In this document: positions 53,390 to 62,107 of the stretch, piece by piece | How positions within the stretch are numbered: position 1 is the first letter of the stretch | Layout: each line of letters starts with the position of its first letter | NCBI RefSeq assembly: GCF_007827955.1 | Contig: NZ_VITR01000003.1 | Span: 186,001 to 250,000 of the forward strand | DNA: 64,000 nt | Source: Nitrospirillum pindoramense | Lineage (GTDB): Bacteria; Pseudomonadota; Alphaproteobacteria; Azospirillales; Azospirillaceae | Direction of reading: 5' to 3' | Made by a program: the position numbers and the translations under genes | Notes under the pieces: model-generated | What the model was told of the DNA's origin: nothing | Databases searched by the model: none | The model's input: the letters and a program-made list of their open reading frames with translations, nothing else

Positions 53390-54219
53390 TGCCCGAGGCC
53401 CCTGTAAAGCTGGGGATCCTGGCGGGCGGGGGGGACCTGCCCGGCCGGCTGGTCGACACCTGTCGCGCCCTGGGCCGCCCGGTGTTCGTGGTGACGCTGG
53501 AGGGGCAGGGCGCCACCCTGCCGGCCGACGTTCCCCAGGCCAGCTTCCGCATTGGCGCCGCCGGCGCCATCCTGGATCGCCTGCGCGCCGAAGGCGTGGG
53601 GGAGATCGTGCTGGCCGGTCGCGTGCGCCGGCCCAGCCTCGCGGAGATGCGGCCCGACTGGTTCGCGGCCAAGTTCTTCGCCCGCATCGGTGCCAGGGCC
53701 CTGGGCGACGATGGCATCCTGCGCGCCCTGGTGGCGACGCTGGAGGAGGAGGGCTTTGGCGTCGTGGCCGTGCAGGCGCTGGTGCAGGGCTTGCTGAGCC
53801 CCGTGGGCCCCATGGGCGCTCTGGCGCCTGATGGGGATGCCGAGGTCGACATCCGCCATGGCGTGACCGTTGCCCGCGCCCTGGGCCTGCTGGATGTCGG
53901 GCAGGCCGTGGTGGTGCAGCAGGGCCTGATCCTGGGCGTCGAGGCCATTGAGGGCACCGACGCGCTGATCGAGCGTTGCGGCAGCCTACGCCGGGAGGGG
54001 CCCGGCCCCATCCTGGTGAAAATGCGCAAGCCCCAACAGGACATCCGCCTGGATTTGCCCACCATCGGCGTTACAACGGTGCAAAAGGCGGCGGCCCACG
54101 GCTTCCGGGGCATCGCGGTGGAAGCGGGCGGTACCCTGACCTTGGGTCGGGACCAAGTGGCCCAGGCGGCGGATGGCGCCGGCCTGTTTGTCACCGGAAT
54201 TGTTACGGAGGCGGTATGA
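53389..54219 (+). CDS. lpxI: UDP-2,3-diacylglucosamine pyrophosphatase LpxI
   Basis: LpxI hydrolyses UDP-2,3-diacylglucosamine to lipid X and UMP by attacking the alpha phosphate, replacing LpxH in many alphaproteobacteria. The 276-residue protein has KLGILAGGGDLPGRLVDTCR (6-25), VGEIVLAGRVRRPSLAEMRP, GDDGILRALVATLEEEGF, VIVQQG-like VVVQQGLILGVEAIEGTDAL, and the C-terminal GPILVKMRKPQQDIRLDLPT and GVTTVQKAAAHGFRGIAVEA. ATG 53389 overlaps the lpxA stop; GTG 53374 also is in frame. It overlaps lpxB by ATGA. Confidence 0.95.
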   Translation: MPEAPVKLGILAGGGDLPGRLVDTCRALGRPVFVVTLEGQGATLPADVPQASFRIGAAGAILDRLRAEGVGEIVLAGRVRRPSLAEMRPDWFAAKFFARIGARALGDDGILRALVATLEEEGFGVVAVQALVQGLLSPVGPMGALAPDGDAEVDIRHGVTVARALGLLDVGQAVVVQQGLILGVEAIEGTDALIERCGSLRREGPGPILVKMRKPQQDIRLDLPTIGVTTVQKAAAHGFRGIAVEAGGTLTLGRDQVAQAADGAGLFVTGIVTEAV

Positions 54220-55409
54220 ACGAGGATGTGCCCCTGGTCTTCCTCGTCGCGGGGGAGCCGTCGGGCGACGTGTTGGGCGGCCGGCTCATGCTGGCCCTGA
54301 AGCAGGAGACGTTTGGCGCCATCCGCTTCGCCGGTGTGGGCGGTGAACGCATGAAGGCGCAGGGCCTGAAAAGCCTTTTCCCCATGGAGGAATTGGCCCT
54401 GTTCGGCCTGGCGGAACTGTTGCCCAAGCTGCCCAGCCTGCTGCGCCGCATGAAGGAAACGGAACAGGCCATCCTGGAGATGAAGCCGGCGGCGGTGGTG
54501 ACCATCGACGCGCCGGACTTTTGTTTCCGCGTGGCGCGCCGGGTCAAGAAGGCCAACCCGGCCATCCCCCTGATCCATTACGTGGCGCCCACCGTCTGGG
54601 CCTGGCGTCCCGGCCGGGCAGCCAAGATCGCCAAGTTCCTGGACCATCTGCTGGCCTTGCTGCCGTTTGAGCCGCCCTACTTCGAGAAGGTCGGCCTGGA
54701 CGCCAGCTTCGTCGGCCATCCCATTGTGGAAAGCGGCGCCGACGCCGGTGATGCCGACCGTTTTCGCGCCAGGCACGACCTCGGGTCCGACACCCGCATC
54801 GTGACCATCCTGCCCGGCAGCCGGCGCAGCGAGGTGACCAAGCTGTTGCCTGATTTCAAGGGGGCGCTGGACATCCTGGCACCCCGCCTGCCGCGTGTGG
54901 TGGCCGCTGTTCCGACGGTGCCCGCCACCAAGGCCCTGGTGGAGGAGGCGGTGAAAAGCTGGCCCCTGCCGGCCGTGGTGGTGGAGGGCGACCAGGACAA
55001 GTACGACGCCTTCGCCGCCAGCGAGGCCGCCCTGGCGGCATCCGGCACGGTGGCGCTGGAGTTGGCGCTGGCCCGTCTGCCGGCCGTCATCGCCTATCGC
55101 ATCCACCCGCTGACCTATCGGCTCTATCGTGGGCTGATCAAGGTGCGCTTCGTCAACCTGGTCAACATCATGCTGAACCGCATGCTGGTGCCGGAACTGT
55201 TGCAGGAGGAGTGCCGGCCGTCCCGCCTGGCCGAGGCCCTGGGCCGCCTGCTGGACGACCCCGCCGCCCGCCAGGAGCAGATCGAGGGTGTGGCCGAGGT
55301 GGCCGCCTGGTTGGGCCAGGGCGACACCCCGCCCAGCCGCCGCGCGGCCGAGGTGGTCATGCGCGTCATCCAGACCCGTCAGCGCGAGGCGGAGCAGGCG
55401 GGCCTGTAA
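54216..55409 (+). CDS. lpxB: Lipid-A-disaccharide synthase
   Basis: LpxB joins UDP-diacylglucosamine and lipid X into the lipid A disaccharide. The 397-residue GT19 protein has LVFLVAGEPSGDVLGGRLML (5-24), AVVTIDAPDFCFRVARRVKK, PLIHYVAPTVWAWRPGRAAK, FVGHPIVESG, ILPGSRRSEVTKLLP and the late ASGTVALELALARLPAVIAY. ATG 54216 overlaps the lpxI stop, with GGAGG 5 bases upstream. It ends the envelope cluster; the next gene is convergent. No clear T-tailed hairpin separates them. Confidence 0.97.
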   Translation: MNEDVPLVFLVAGEPSGDVLGGRLMLALKQETFGAIRFAGVGGERMKAQGLKSLFPMEELALFGLAELLPKLPSLLRRMKETEQAILEMKPAAVVTIDAPDFCFRVARRVKKANPAIPLIHYVAPTVWAWRPGRAAKIAKFLDHLLALLPFEPPYFEKVGLDASFVGHPIVESGADAGDADRFRARHDLGSDTRIVTILPGSRRSEVTKLLPDFKGALDILAPRLPRVVAAVPTVPATKALVEEAVKSWPLPAVVVEGDQDKYDAFAASEAALAASGTVALELALARLPAVIAYRIHPLTYRLYRGLIKVRFVNLVNIMLNRMLVPELLQEECRPSRLAEALGRLLDDPAARQEQIEGVAEVAAWLGQGDTPPSRRAAEVVMRVIQTRQREAEQAGL

Positions 55410-55447
55410 TACGTCGCGCCATAAGCTTTGCTCCGGCCGGAGGTGTC

Positions 55448-56374
55448 TTATCCCCGGTGGACGGCCCGCCGGGCGCCCGCGACGCATAGCACCACGACCA
55501 GGGCCGTGCCCAGAAGGGCCGGCCCCACCGGCTCGCCCAGCAGCAGCGCCGCCAGGCCGAAACTGCAGAAGGGTTGCAGCAGCTGCAACTGCCCCACCGC
55601 CGCGGTGCCGCCCAGGCTCAGGCCGTGGTACCAGAACAAAAACCCGATCAACATGCTGAACAGAGTGACGTAGCCCAGTGCCGCCCAGGCCGACAGGGGA
55701 ACCGCCTGCCAGTTGACGGGGAAGGTCGCCCAGGCCAGCGACGCCGTCACCGGCAGGGACAGCACCAGCGCCCAGCAGATCACGGGCCACCCGCCCAGAT
55801 GGCGCGACAGTCGCGTTCCCTCCGCATAGGCCAGGCCGCAGACGGCGACGGCCAGGATCATGAGCCCGTCGCCCGGTGCCAGCCAGACGCCGCCCTGTGA
55901 TAGGGCCGGCGCCAAGGCGTAGGCGGCGATGGCGCTTGCACCGGCGCAGGAGTACAGGCAGAAGGGCGCCCGGGGCCGGTCGCCGCCCCGTAGCGCGCCG
56001 AAGACAGCGGTTGAGATGGGCAGCAGGCCGCTGAAGACGATGGCGTGCGTGCTGGGCATCCAGTGCAGGGCCAGGGCCGACAGCAGGGGGAAGCCCACCA
56101 CGGCGCCGCCGGCGACGACCGTCAAACCCGGCAGGTCACGCACCCTGGGCCGGCGGGGGCGCAACAGGGCCAGCAGACCCACGGAGATGATCCCCGCCAG
56201 GGCCGCCCGTGCCAGGCTGAGGAAATTGGCGTCCAGCCCCGTCAGGCCGATCTTGGTCACCGGCAGGCTGCCGCTGAAGATGATGACGCCGATCAGGCCG
56301 TAGATGAGGCCGGCGGCGGGCTGGCGCGCCGGGGCCGTCGTGAGGGCGGTGGGGACGACGGTGGTGTCCGTCAT
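55448..56374 (-). CDS. EamA-family (drug/metabolite) transporter
   Basis: This inner-membrane carrier of 308 residues has ten predicted helices in two five-helix EamA repeats (first starts AAGLIYGLIGVIIFSGSLPV; second around GVWLAPGDGLMILAVAVCGL). Late features include FSMLIGFLFWYHGLSLGGTA and LLQPFCSFGLAALLLGEPVG. AGGA lies 9 bases before the ATG. It is divergent from a MocR-type regulator gene across 101 bp with an operator, an arrangement where the regulator often controls the transporter. The substrate is unknown. Confidence 0.88.
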   Translation of the reverse strand: MTDTTVVPTALTTAPARQPAAGLIYGLIGVIIFSGSLPVTKIGLTGLDANFLSLARAALAGIISVGLLALLRPRRPRVRDLPGLTVVAGGAVVGFPLLSALALHWMPSTHAIVFSGLLPISTAVFGALRGGDRPRAPFCLYSCAGASAIAAYALAPALSQGGVWLAPGDGLMILAVAVCGLAYAEGTRLSRHLGGWPVICWALVLSLPVTASLAWATFPVNWQAVPLSAWAALGYVTLFSMLIGFLFWYHGLSLGGTAAVGQLQLLQPFCSFGLAALLLGEPVGPALLGTALVVVLCVAGARRAVHRG

Positions 56375-56443
56375 GGCGGGGCATCCTGGGTTCGTGACGC
56401 CGCCGATGCTGCCTTCCGCTGGGGAGGGTCACAAGGTATGGTG

Positions 56444-56469
56444 CAGTACGGTTTGACTAAACTGTACTG
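56444..56469. promoter_or_regulatory. Inverted-repeat operator between the EamA and MocR genes
   Basis: CAGTAC-g-GTTT-gact-AAAC-t-GTACTG is a 26-bp near-perfect dyad, symmetric over 20 of 26 bases. It ends 6 bases before the MocR start and overlaps the likely promoter (TTGACT at 56453). It is the best candidate site for the MocR protein, controlling itself and the divergent transporter. Confidence 0.75.
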
Positions 56470-56475
56470 GTCCAA

Positions 56476-57906
56476 ATGGCGATACAGTCAACAGAAGCAT
56501 CCGCTGGCCTGACCCTGGTGGAAACGGTGATGGCCGATATCCAGGCCCGTGTGGACGGCCGGCTGCTGGCGGCCGGCGCCCGAGCGCCGTCCATCCGCGT
56601 GCTGGCGGAGCGGCTGGGCGTGTCCAAATCCACGGTGGTGGAGGCCTACGACCGGCTGGTGGCGGAGGGGGTGCTGACCGCTCGTCCCGGCTCCGGGTTC
56701 TATGTCGCCAAGCGGGCGCCTCCCCTGGTGCTCATGGGGGCGTCGTTGGCGGGGGCCGAGCCGCCGCCGGACCGGGCGGTGGACCCGCTGTGGCTGATGC
56801 GGCAGGCGCTGGAACCGGGCGAGGGCGTGCTGAAGCCCGGTTGCGGCTGGCTGCCCGCCGATTGGATGCCGGAAGCAGCCGTCAGGCGCGCCTTCCGGGC
56901 CCTGGCGCGAGCACCATCCAGCGCCCTGTTGGATTATGACAATCCCCTCGGCTATCCGGCCCTGCGCCGTCATCTCTCCGACCGCTTCGCCGGGCGGGGC
57001 ATCCCGGCGGCTGTCGACCAGATCCTGCTGGCCGACAGCGGCAGCCAGGCCATAGATCTGGTCTGTCGCTACCTTTTGGAGCCGGGCGACGTCGTGCTGC
57101 TGGACGACCCCTGCTACTACAACTTCAAGACCGTGGTGGCCGCCCACCGCGCCCGCGCGGTGCCGGTGCCCTATACGCCCTTGGGGCCGGACCTGGCCGC
57201 TTTCGCCCAGGCGGCCGCCACCCATCGGCCGCGCCTCTACATCACCAACGCCGCCCTGCACAATCCCACGGGTGCCAGCCTGACGGCGCCGGTGGCGCAC
57301 AAGCTGCTGACCCTGGCGACCGCCCATGACATCCTGATCGTCGAGGATGACATCTTCAGTGATTTCGAGACGGAGCCGTCACCCCGGCTGGCCGCCTTCG
57401 ACGGCTTGGACCGGGTGATCCATATCGGCAGCTTTTCCAAGACGCTGTCGGCGGCAGTGCGCTGCGGCTATATCGTGGCCCGCGCGGACTGGGTCCAGGG
57501 CATCGCCGACGTGAAGCTGGCCACCGCCTTCGGCAACGCCACCACCAATCCCCGGATTGTCCATCAGTTGCTGACCGATGGCAGCTACCGGCGGCATATG
57601 GAGGGTGTACGCGGGCGCTTGGCCGGTGCCATGGGGCGTACGGTGCGGCGGCTCGAGGCCCTGGGGCTCAAGCCCTGGGTGGAGCCACGGGGCGGCATGT
57701 TCCTCTGGGTGGCGTTGCCGCGGGGGGCATCGTCCGTGGCTCTCGCCCGGGCCGCGCTGGACCAGGGCGTGGTGCTGGCGCCGGGTGACGTGTTCAGCCT
57801 GACCAATAGCGCGGACGGCTTTCTACGCTTCAATGTCGCCCAATGCGACCATCCCCGAACCTTCGAGGTGCTGGCGCAGGCGCTGGAGACGGCTCACAGC
57901 GCCTGA
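56476..57906 (+). CDS. MocR-type regulator: GntR winged helix fused to a PLP aminotransferase-like domain
   Basis: This 476-residue protein has an N-terminal GntR helix-turn-helix (SIRVLAERLGVSKSTVVEAY, about 38-57; ARPGSGFYVAKRAPP) and a fold-type I aminotransferase domain. The latter includes ALLDYDNPLGYPALRRHLSD, LLADSGSQAIDLVCRYLLEP, HNPTGASL, ILIVEDDIFSDF and the PLP-binding Lys in GSFSKTLSAAVRCGY (about 321). MocR proteins sense PLP-linked amines or amino acids. No Shine-Dalgarno precedes the ATG, which lies directly behind the operator. Its 3' end overlaps the convergent next gene by 13 bases. Confidence 0.92.
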   Translation: MAIQSTEASAGLTLVETVMADIQARVDGRLLAAGARAPSIRVLAERLGVSKSTVVEAYDRLVAEGVLTARPGSGFYVAKRAPPLVLMGASLAGAEPPPDRAVDPLWLMRQALEPGEGVLKPGCGWLPADWMPEAAVRRAFRALARAPSSALLDYDNPLGYPALRRHLSDRFAGRGIPAAVDQILLADSGSQAIDLVCRYLLEPGDVVLLDDPCYYNFKTVVAAHRARAVPVPYTPLGPDLAAFAQAAATHRPRLYITNAALHNPTGASLTAPVAHKLLTLATAHDILIVEDDIFSDFETEPSPRLAAFDGLDRVIHIGSFSKTLSAAVRCGYIVARADWVQGIADVKLATAFGNATTNPRIVHQLLTDGSYRRHMEGVRGRLAGAMGRTVRRLEALGLKPWVEPRGGMFLWVALPRGASSVALARAALDQGVVLAPGDVFSLTNSADGFLRFNVAQCDHPRTFEVLAQALETAHSA

Positions 57907-58601
57907 TAGGCCCCATCCCGAAGGATGGGGGTCGTGGTGCTGGTGTTGACGGCCAGGGCAATCTCCACATCCCCGGCGTAGCCCCATTCTGTCAACTCTC
58001 GGCCGGATCGGCTGTCCCGTATGATGTCGACCAAATCGCCGCGTGCGGCCGTGTACGCGTCCCGTGCCACTCGCGCCTCTGCCGACGGGGGCAGGTCCAG
58101 CGCTGCGATGATGGCGCCGGCCCCCAGCAGGTCTTCCACCGCCGGGCGCAAACCGCCATCGGGCCAGCGCTCGCCCGCCGGGATGACGGCGATATCCCCG
58201 CTGTTGGCCAGCATGCGGGCCTTGCGGGCGACAGCGGCGGCGTTGCGCAGGCAACCGGCCAGCACCGTTGTGGCACCGCCCGCCAGCGACAGGCGGGAGC
58301 CATTGGGCGACGGCAGCATCAGGCGCGTCCCCGCCGGAATGGTCATGAGAGACTGGGGGGACAAGCTCAATTGGCCGCCGGCGTTGCGCGGGGCGGCCAA
58401 CCTCGCGCCCGCGCTCTCCGACGCGGTCCGCGCTATGCCGGGATCGCCGTAGGGAAATGGCAGGATGGCCGCTCCTCTGCTGACGGCGATGTCTACGGCG
58501 GTGCAGAAAGACAGCACGTCGACGATCACGACCACCGCCACGGTCTCGCGCAGCGTCTCCAAGCCGGTCAGGCCCCATTCGCACTGTACGATCTGTGTCA
58601 T
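57894..58601 (-). CDS. 2-phosphosulfolactate phosphatase-like protein (ComB family)
   Basis: ComB hydrolyses 2-phosphosulfolactate on the way to coenzyme M in methanogens; bacterial relatives are widespread, with uncertain role. The protein of about 235 residues shows VVVIVDVLSFCTAVDIAVSR (near the start), the Ser/Asn motif LMLPSPNGSRLSLAGG and TTVLAGCLRNAAAVARKA, VIPAGERWPDGGLRPAVEDL, and ELTEWGYAGDVEIALAVNTS, all fitting the family. I chose ATG 58601 (MTQIVQ) with GAGG 11 bases upstream; the open frame to 58793 is not supported. No other sulfolactate genes are nearby. Confidence 0.8.
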   Translation of the reverse strand: MTQIVQCEWGLTGLETLRETVAVVVIVDVLSFCTAVDIAVSRGAAILPFPYGDPGIARTASESAGARLAAPRNAGGQLSLSPQSLMTIPAGTRLMLPSPNGSRLSLAGGATTVLAGCLRNAAAVARKARMLANSGDIAVIPAGERWPDGGLRPAVEDLLGAGAIIAALDLPPSAEARVARDAYTAARGDLVDIIRDSRSGRELTEWGYAGDVEIALAVNTSTTTPILRDGAYQAL

Positions 58602-58756
58602 GGGCGTACGGACCTCATTGTGCACGTCATCCTGCCGGTACGGCCCGCCTGGGCAGTCGCTTTTCCCGCCGCCGCCGCAATCAGCGCCAGCAATGCCATC
58701 ACTGATGGCGGCATTAAGCCCATGAGGCCTCATGCTGGAGAGAAGCGGGATGAAAA

Positions 58757-58792
58757 GGAAAAGGCCGCCCGGTTGCCCGGACGGCCTTTCCA
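58757..58792 (-). terminator. Terminator downstream of the gltA operon
   Basis: AAGGCCG-CCCGG and CCGGG-CGGCCTT form a stem, bordered on the minus strand by TTTTCCTTTTC. It lies between the minus-strand gene ending at 58824 and the next minus-strand gene. Confidence 0.75.
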
Positions 58793-58823
58793 AAACCAGG
58801 GGAAGGTTTGCGCCATCCCCCCC

Positions 58824-59048
58824 TCAGTGCAGCAGGGACACCACGGTCGCCGCGATGCCCAGGACCACGCCCAGGGTGGTGACGATCATCCAGGCCAGCC
58901 GCTTCAACCGCCGGCCCGGGGGCACGGGGTTGTCATTGGCCGGCAGGTGGCCTTCCAAGGAACGGGCGGGCAGGATGCGTGCGCGGGGCTGGGAACGGCC
59001 GCCGCCGCGCCCATTATCGCCATCACTGGGATGAACCCGCTCGCCCAT
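58824..59048 (-). CDS. Small single-span membrane protein downstream of gltA
   Basis: The 74-residue protein has a hydrophilic basic/Gly-rich N-terminal half (about 1-48, including GDNGRGGGRSQPRARILPAR) and one C-terminal membrane helix (WMIVTTLGVVLGIAATVVSL). No family is recognised. It begins 19 bases after the gltA stop with AGGCGGGCG upstream and is followed by an intrinsic terminator, so it is probably the last gene of the gltA transcript. Orientation is likely N-in with a tail anchor. Confidence 0.55.
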   Translation of the reverse strand: MGERVHPSDGDNGRGGGRSQPRARILPARSLEGHLPANDNPVPPGRRLKRLAWMIVTTLGVVLGIAATVVSLLH

Positions 59049-59067
59049 CGTTTCGCCCGCCTATGCC

Positions 59068-60387
<1,320 letters not shown>

Positions 60388-60447
60388 TTCGGCACGTCCT
60401 TGTTTATACGAAGTGGGGCCCTCTGCCCCTTATTGGTCTTTATGACG

Positions 60448-60474
60448 CGGTGCGGAGTGTAGTGTTCCGCACCG
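60448..60474 (-). terminator. Perfect 9-bp hairpin between gltX and gltA
   Basis: CGGTGCGGA / TCCGCACCG with a 9-base spacer lies in the 112-bp gap between the two minus-strand genes. No T-run follows on the minus strand; it may be a weak terminator or processing site. Confidence 0.45.
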
Positions 60475-60499
60475 CCGAAGGCAATGACGCCAGGAGGGT

Positions 60500-61906
60500 T
60501 CACGCACCCCCTGCGACATCGCTGATACGGGCCAGGGTTTCAACCCGGCCCAGGACTTCCGCCACCTCGAAAATCGGTGGCGACACGGTGGAACCGGAGA
60601 GTGCGGCGCGCAATGGCTGGGCCAATTTGCCCAGCTTCAGGCCCGTCTCCTCGGCGTACGCGCGTACGACCCCCTCAAGGGTGGCCGCGGTCCAGTCGGG
60701 GACCTCCGCGAAGCGGGTGGCGATCACCGCCAGTTGGGCGCGCGCGTCTTCCGTCAGCAGTTGGGAAGCCTTGTCATCCAGCGGAAGGGGGCGCGTCGTG
60801 ACATAAAACTGTGCGCCGGCCGCAAGTTCCACCAGGGTCTTGGCCCGCGCCTTCAGGCCCGGCATGGCGCGGCGCAGCAGATCGCGGTCGGCGTCGGTCA
60901 GGTCCCGCCCCAGCGCCGTGGCCAGGCGGGGGGCGATCAGGCCCACCAGCCGGTCATCATCGGCCTGCCGGATGTAATGGCCGTTCAGGTTGTCGAGCTT
61001 GGCGTAATCCATGCGCGAGGGGGAACGGCCAATGCCTTCCAGGTTGAACCAGGCGACGGCGTCCTCGGTGCTGATGATCTCATCATCGCCATGGCCCCAG
61101 CCCAGGCGCAGCAGGTAGTTGCGCAGCGCTTCCGGCAGGTAGCCCAGGTCGCGGTAGGCCTCGGCCCCCAGGGCGCCATGGCGCTTGCTCAGCTTGGCGC
61201 CATCGGGGCCATGGATCAGCGGGATATGGGCGAAGTCCGGCGGCGTCCAGCCCATGGCCTGGTAAATCTGCAGCTGGCGGAAGGTGTTGGTCAGGTGGTC
61301 GTCACCGCGGATGACCTGGGTGACGCCCATGTCCTGGTCGTCCACCACCACCGAGAGCATGTACGTGGGCGTACCGTCGGCGCGCAGCAGCACCATATCG
61401 TCCAACTGGCTGTTCTGCACCCGCACCTCGCCCTGCACCTTGTCCTGCAGGACCGTCTCGCCCTCACGCGGAGCCTTCAGGCGGATGACCGGGGCGACGC
61501 CGGCCGGTGCCTCCGACGGGTCGCGGTCGCGCCAGCGGCCATCGTAGCGAACCGGCAGGCCGGCGGCCTTCTGCTGCTCCCGCATCGCTTCCAGCTCTTC
61601 CGGGGAGCAATAGCAGTAATAGGCATGGCCCTGGGCCAGCATGGTGCGCGCCACCTCGGCATGGCGCTCGCGCCGCTCGAACTGGCTGACGGCGTCGCCG
61701 TCCCAGGTCAGGCCCAGCCAGCTCAGGCCGTCGATGATGGCGTCAACCGCCGCCTGGGTGGAGCGCGCCCGGTCCGTATCCTCGATGCGCAGCAGGAAGG
61801 TGCCGCCGTGATGGCGGGCGTACAGCCAGTTGAACAGGGCGGTACGGGCGCCGCCGATGTGCAGGTAGCCGGTGGGGGATGGGGCGAAGCGGGTGACGAC
61901 ACTCAT
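60500..61906 (-). CDS. gltX: Glutamyl-tRNA synthetase
   Basis: This class I synthetase charges tRNA-Glu, and possibly tRNA-Gln in organisms using GatCAB. The protein of 468 residues has [20 protein letters not shown] (HIGH-type motif) at its start, [40 protein letters not shown], the KMSKS-type KLSKRHG, and the helical anticodon-binding C-terminus. ATG 61906 has GGAGAG 9 bases upstream and gives the conserved MSVVTRF start; ATG 61984 would add 26 poorly conserved residues. It is divergent from comEC. Confidence 0.96.
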   Translation of the reverse strand: MSVVTRFAPSPTGYLHIGGARTALFNWLYARHHGGTFLLRIEDTDRARSTQAAVDAIIDGLSWLGLTWDGDAVSQFERRERHAEVARTMLAQGHAYYCYCSPEELEAMREQQKAAGLPVRYDGRWRDRDPSEAPAGVAPVIRLKAPREGETVLQDKVQGEVRVQNSQLDDMVLLRADGTPTYMLSVVVDDQDMGVTQVIRGDDHLTNTFRQLQIYQAMGWTPPDFAHIPLIHGPDGAKLSKRHGALGAEAYRDLGYLPEALRNYLLRLGWGHGDDEIISTEDAVAWFNLEGIGRSPSRMDYAKLDNLNGHYIRQADDDRLVGLIAPRLATALGRDLTDADRDLLRRAMPGLKARAKTLVELAAGAQFYVTTRPLPLDDKASQLLTEDARAQLAVIATRFAEVPDWTAATLEGVVRAYAEETGLKLGKLAQPLRAALSGSTVSPPIFEVAEVLGRVETLARISDVAGGA

Positions 61907-62107
61907 GGGAAACGCACTCTCCGGCATGCGGGCGGGCGGCGCTTCGCCAGGCGCTTCGGGGACGGTCTCCCTGGGGGACGTCATCCAAAGGTTGACGACG
62001 CGACGCGACTATCGAGATAGCTGGTGATAAGGTCCGGCGGCAGGATAGCCGCCAAGGGCGCATCACCAGGATGCGGAAGCCGCTCAGATAGCACACCCGG
62101 AACGAAG

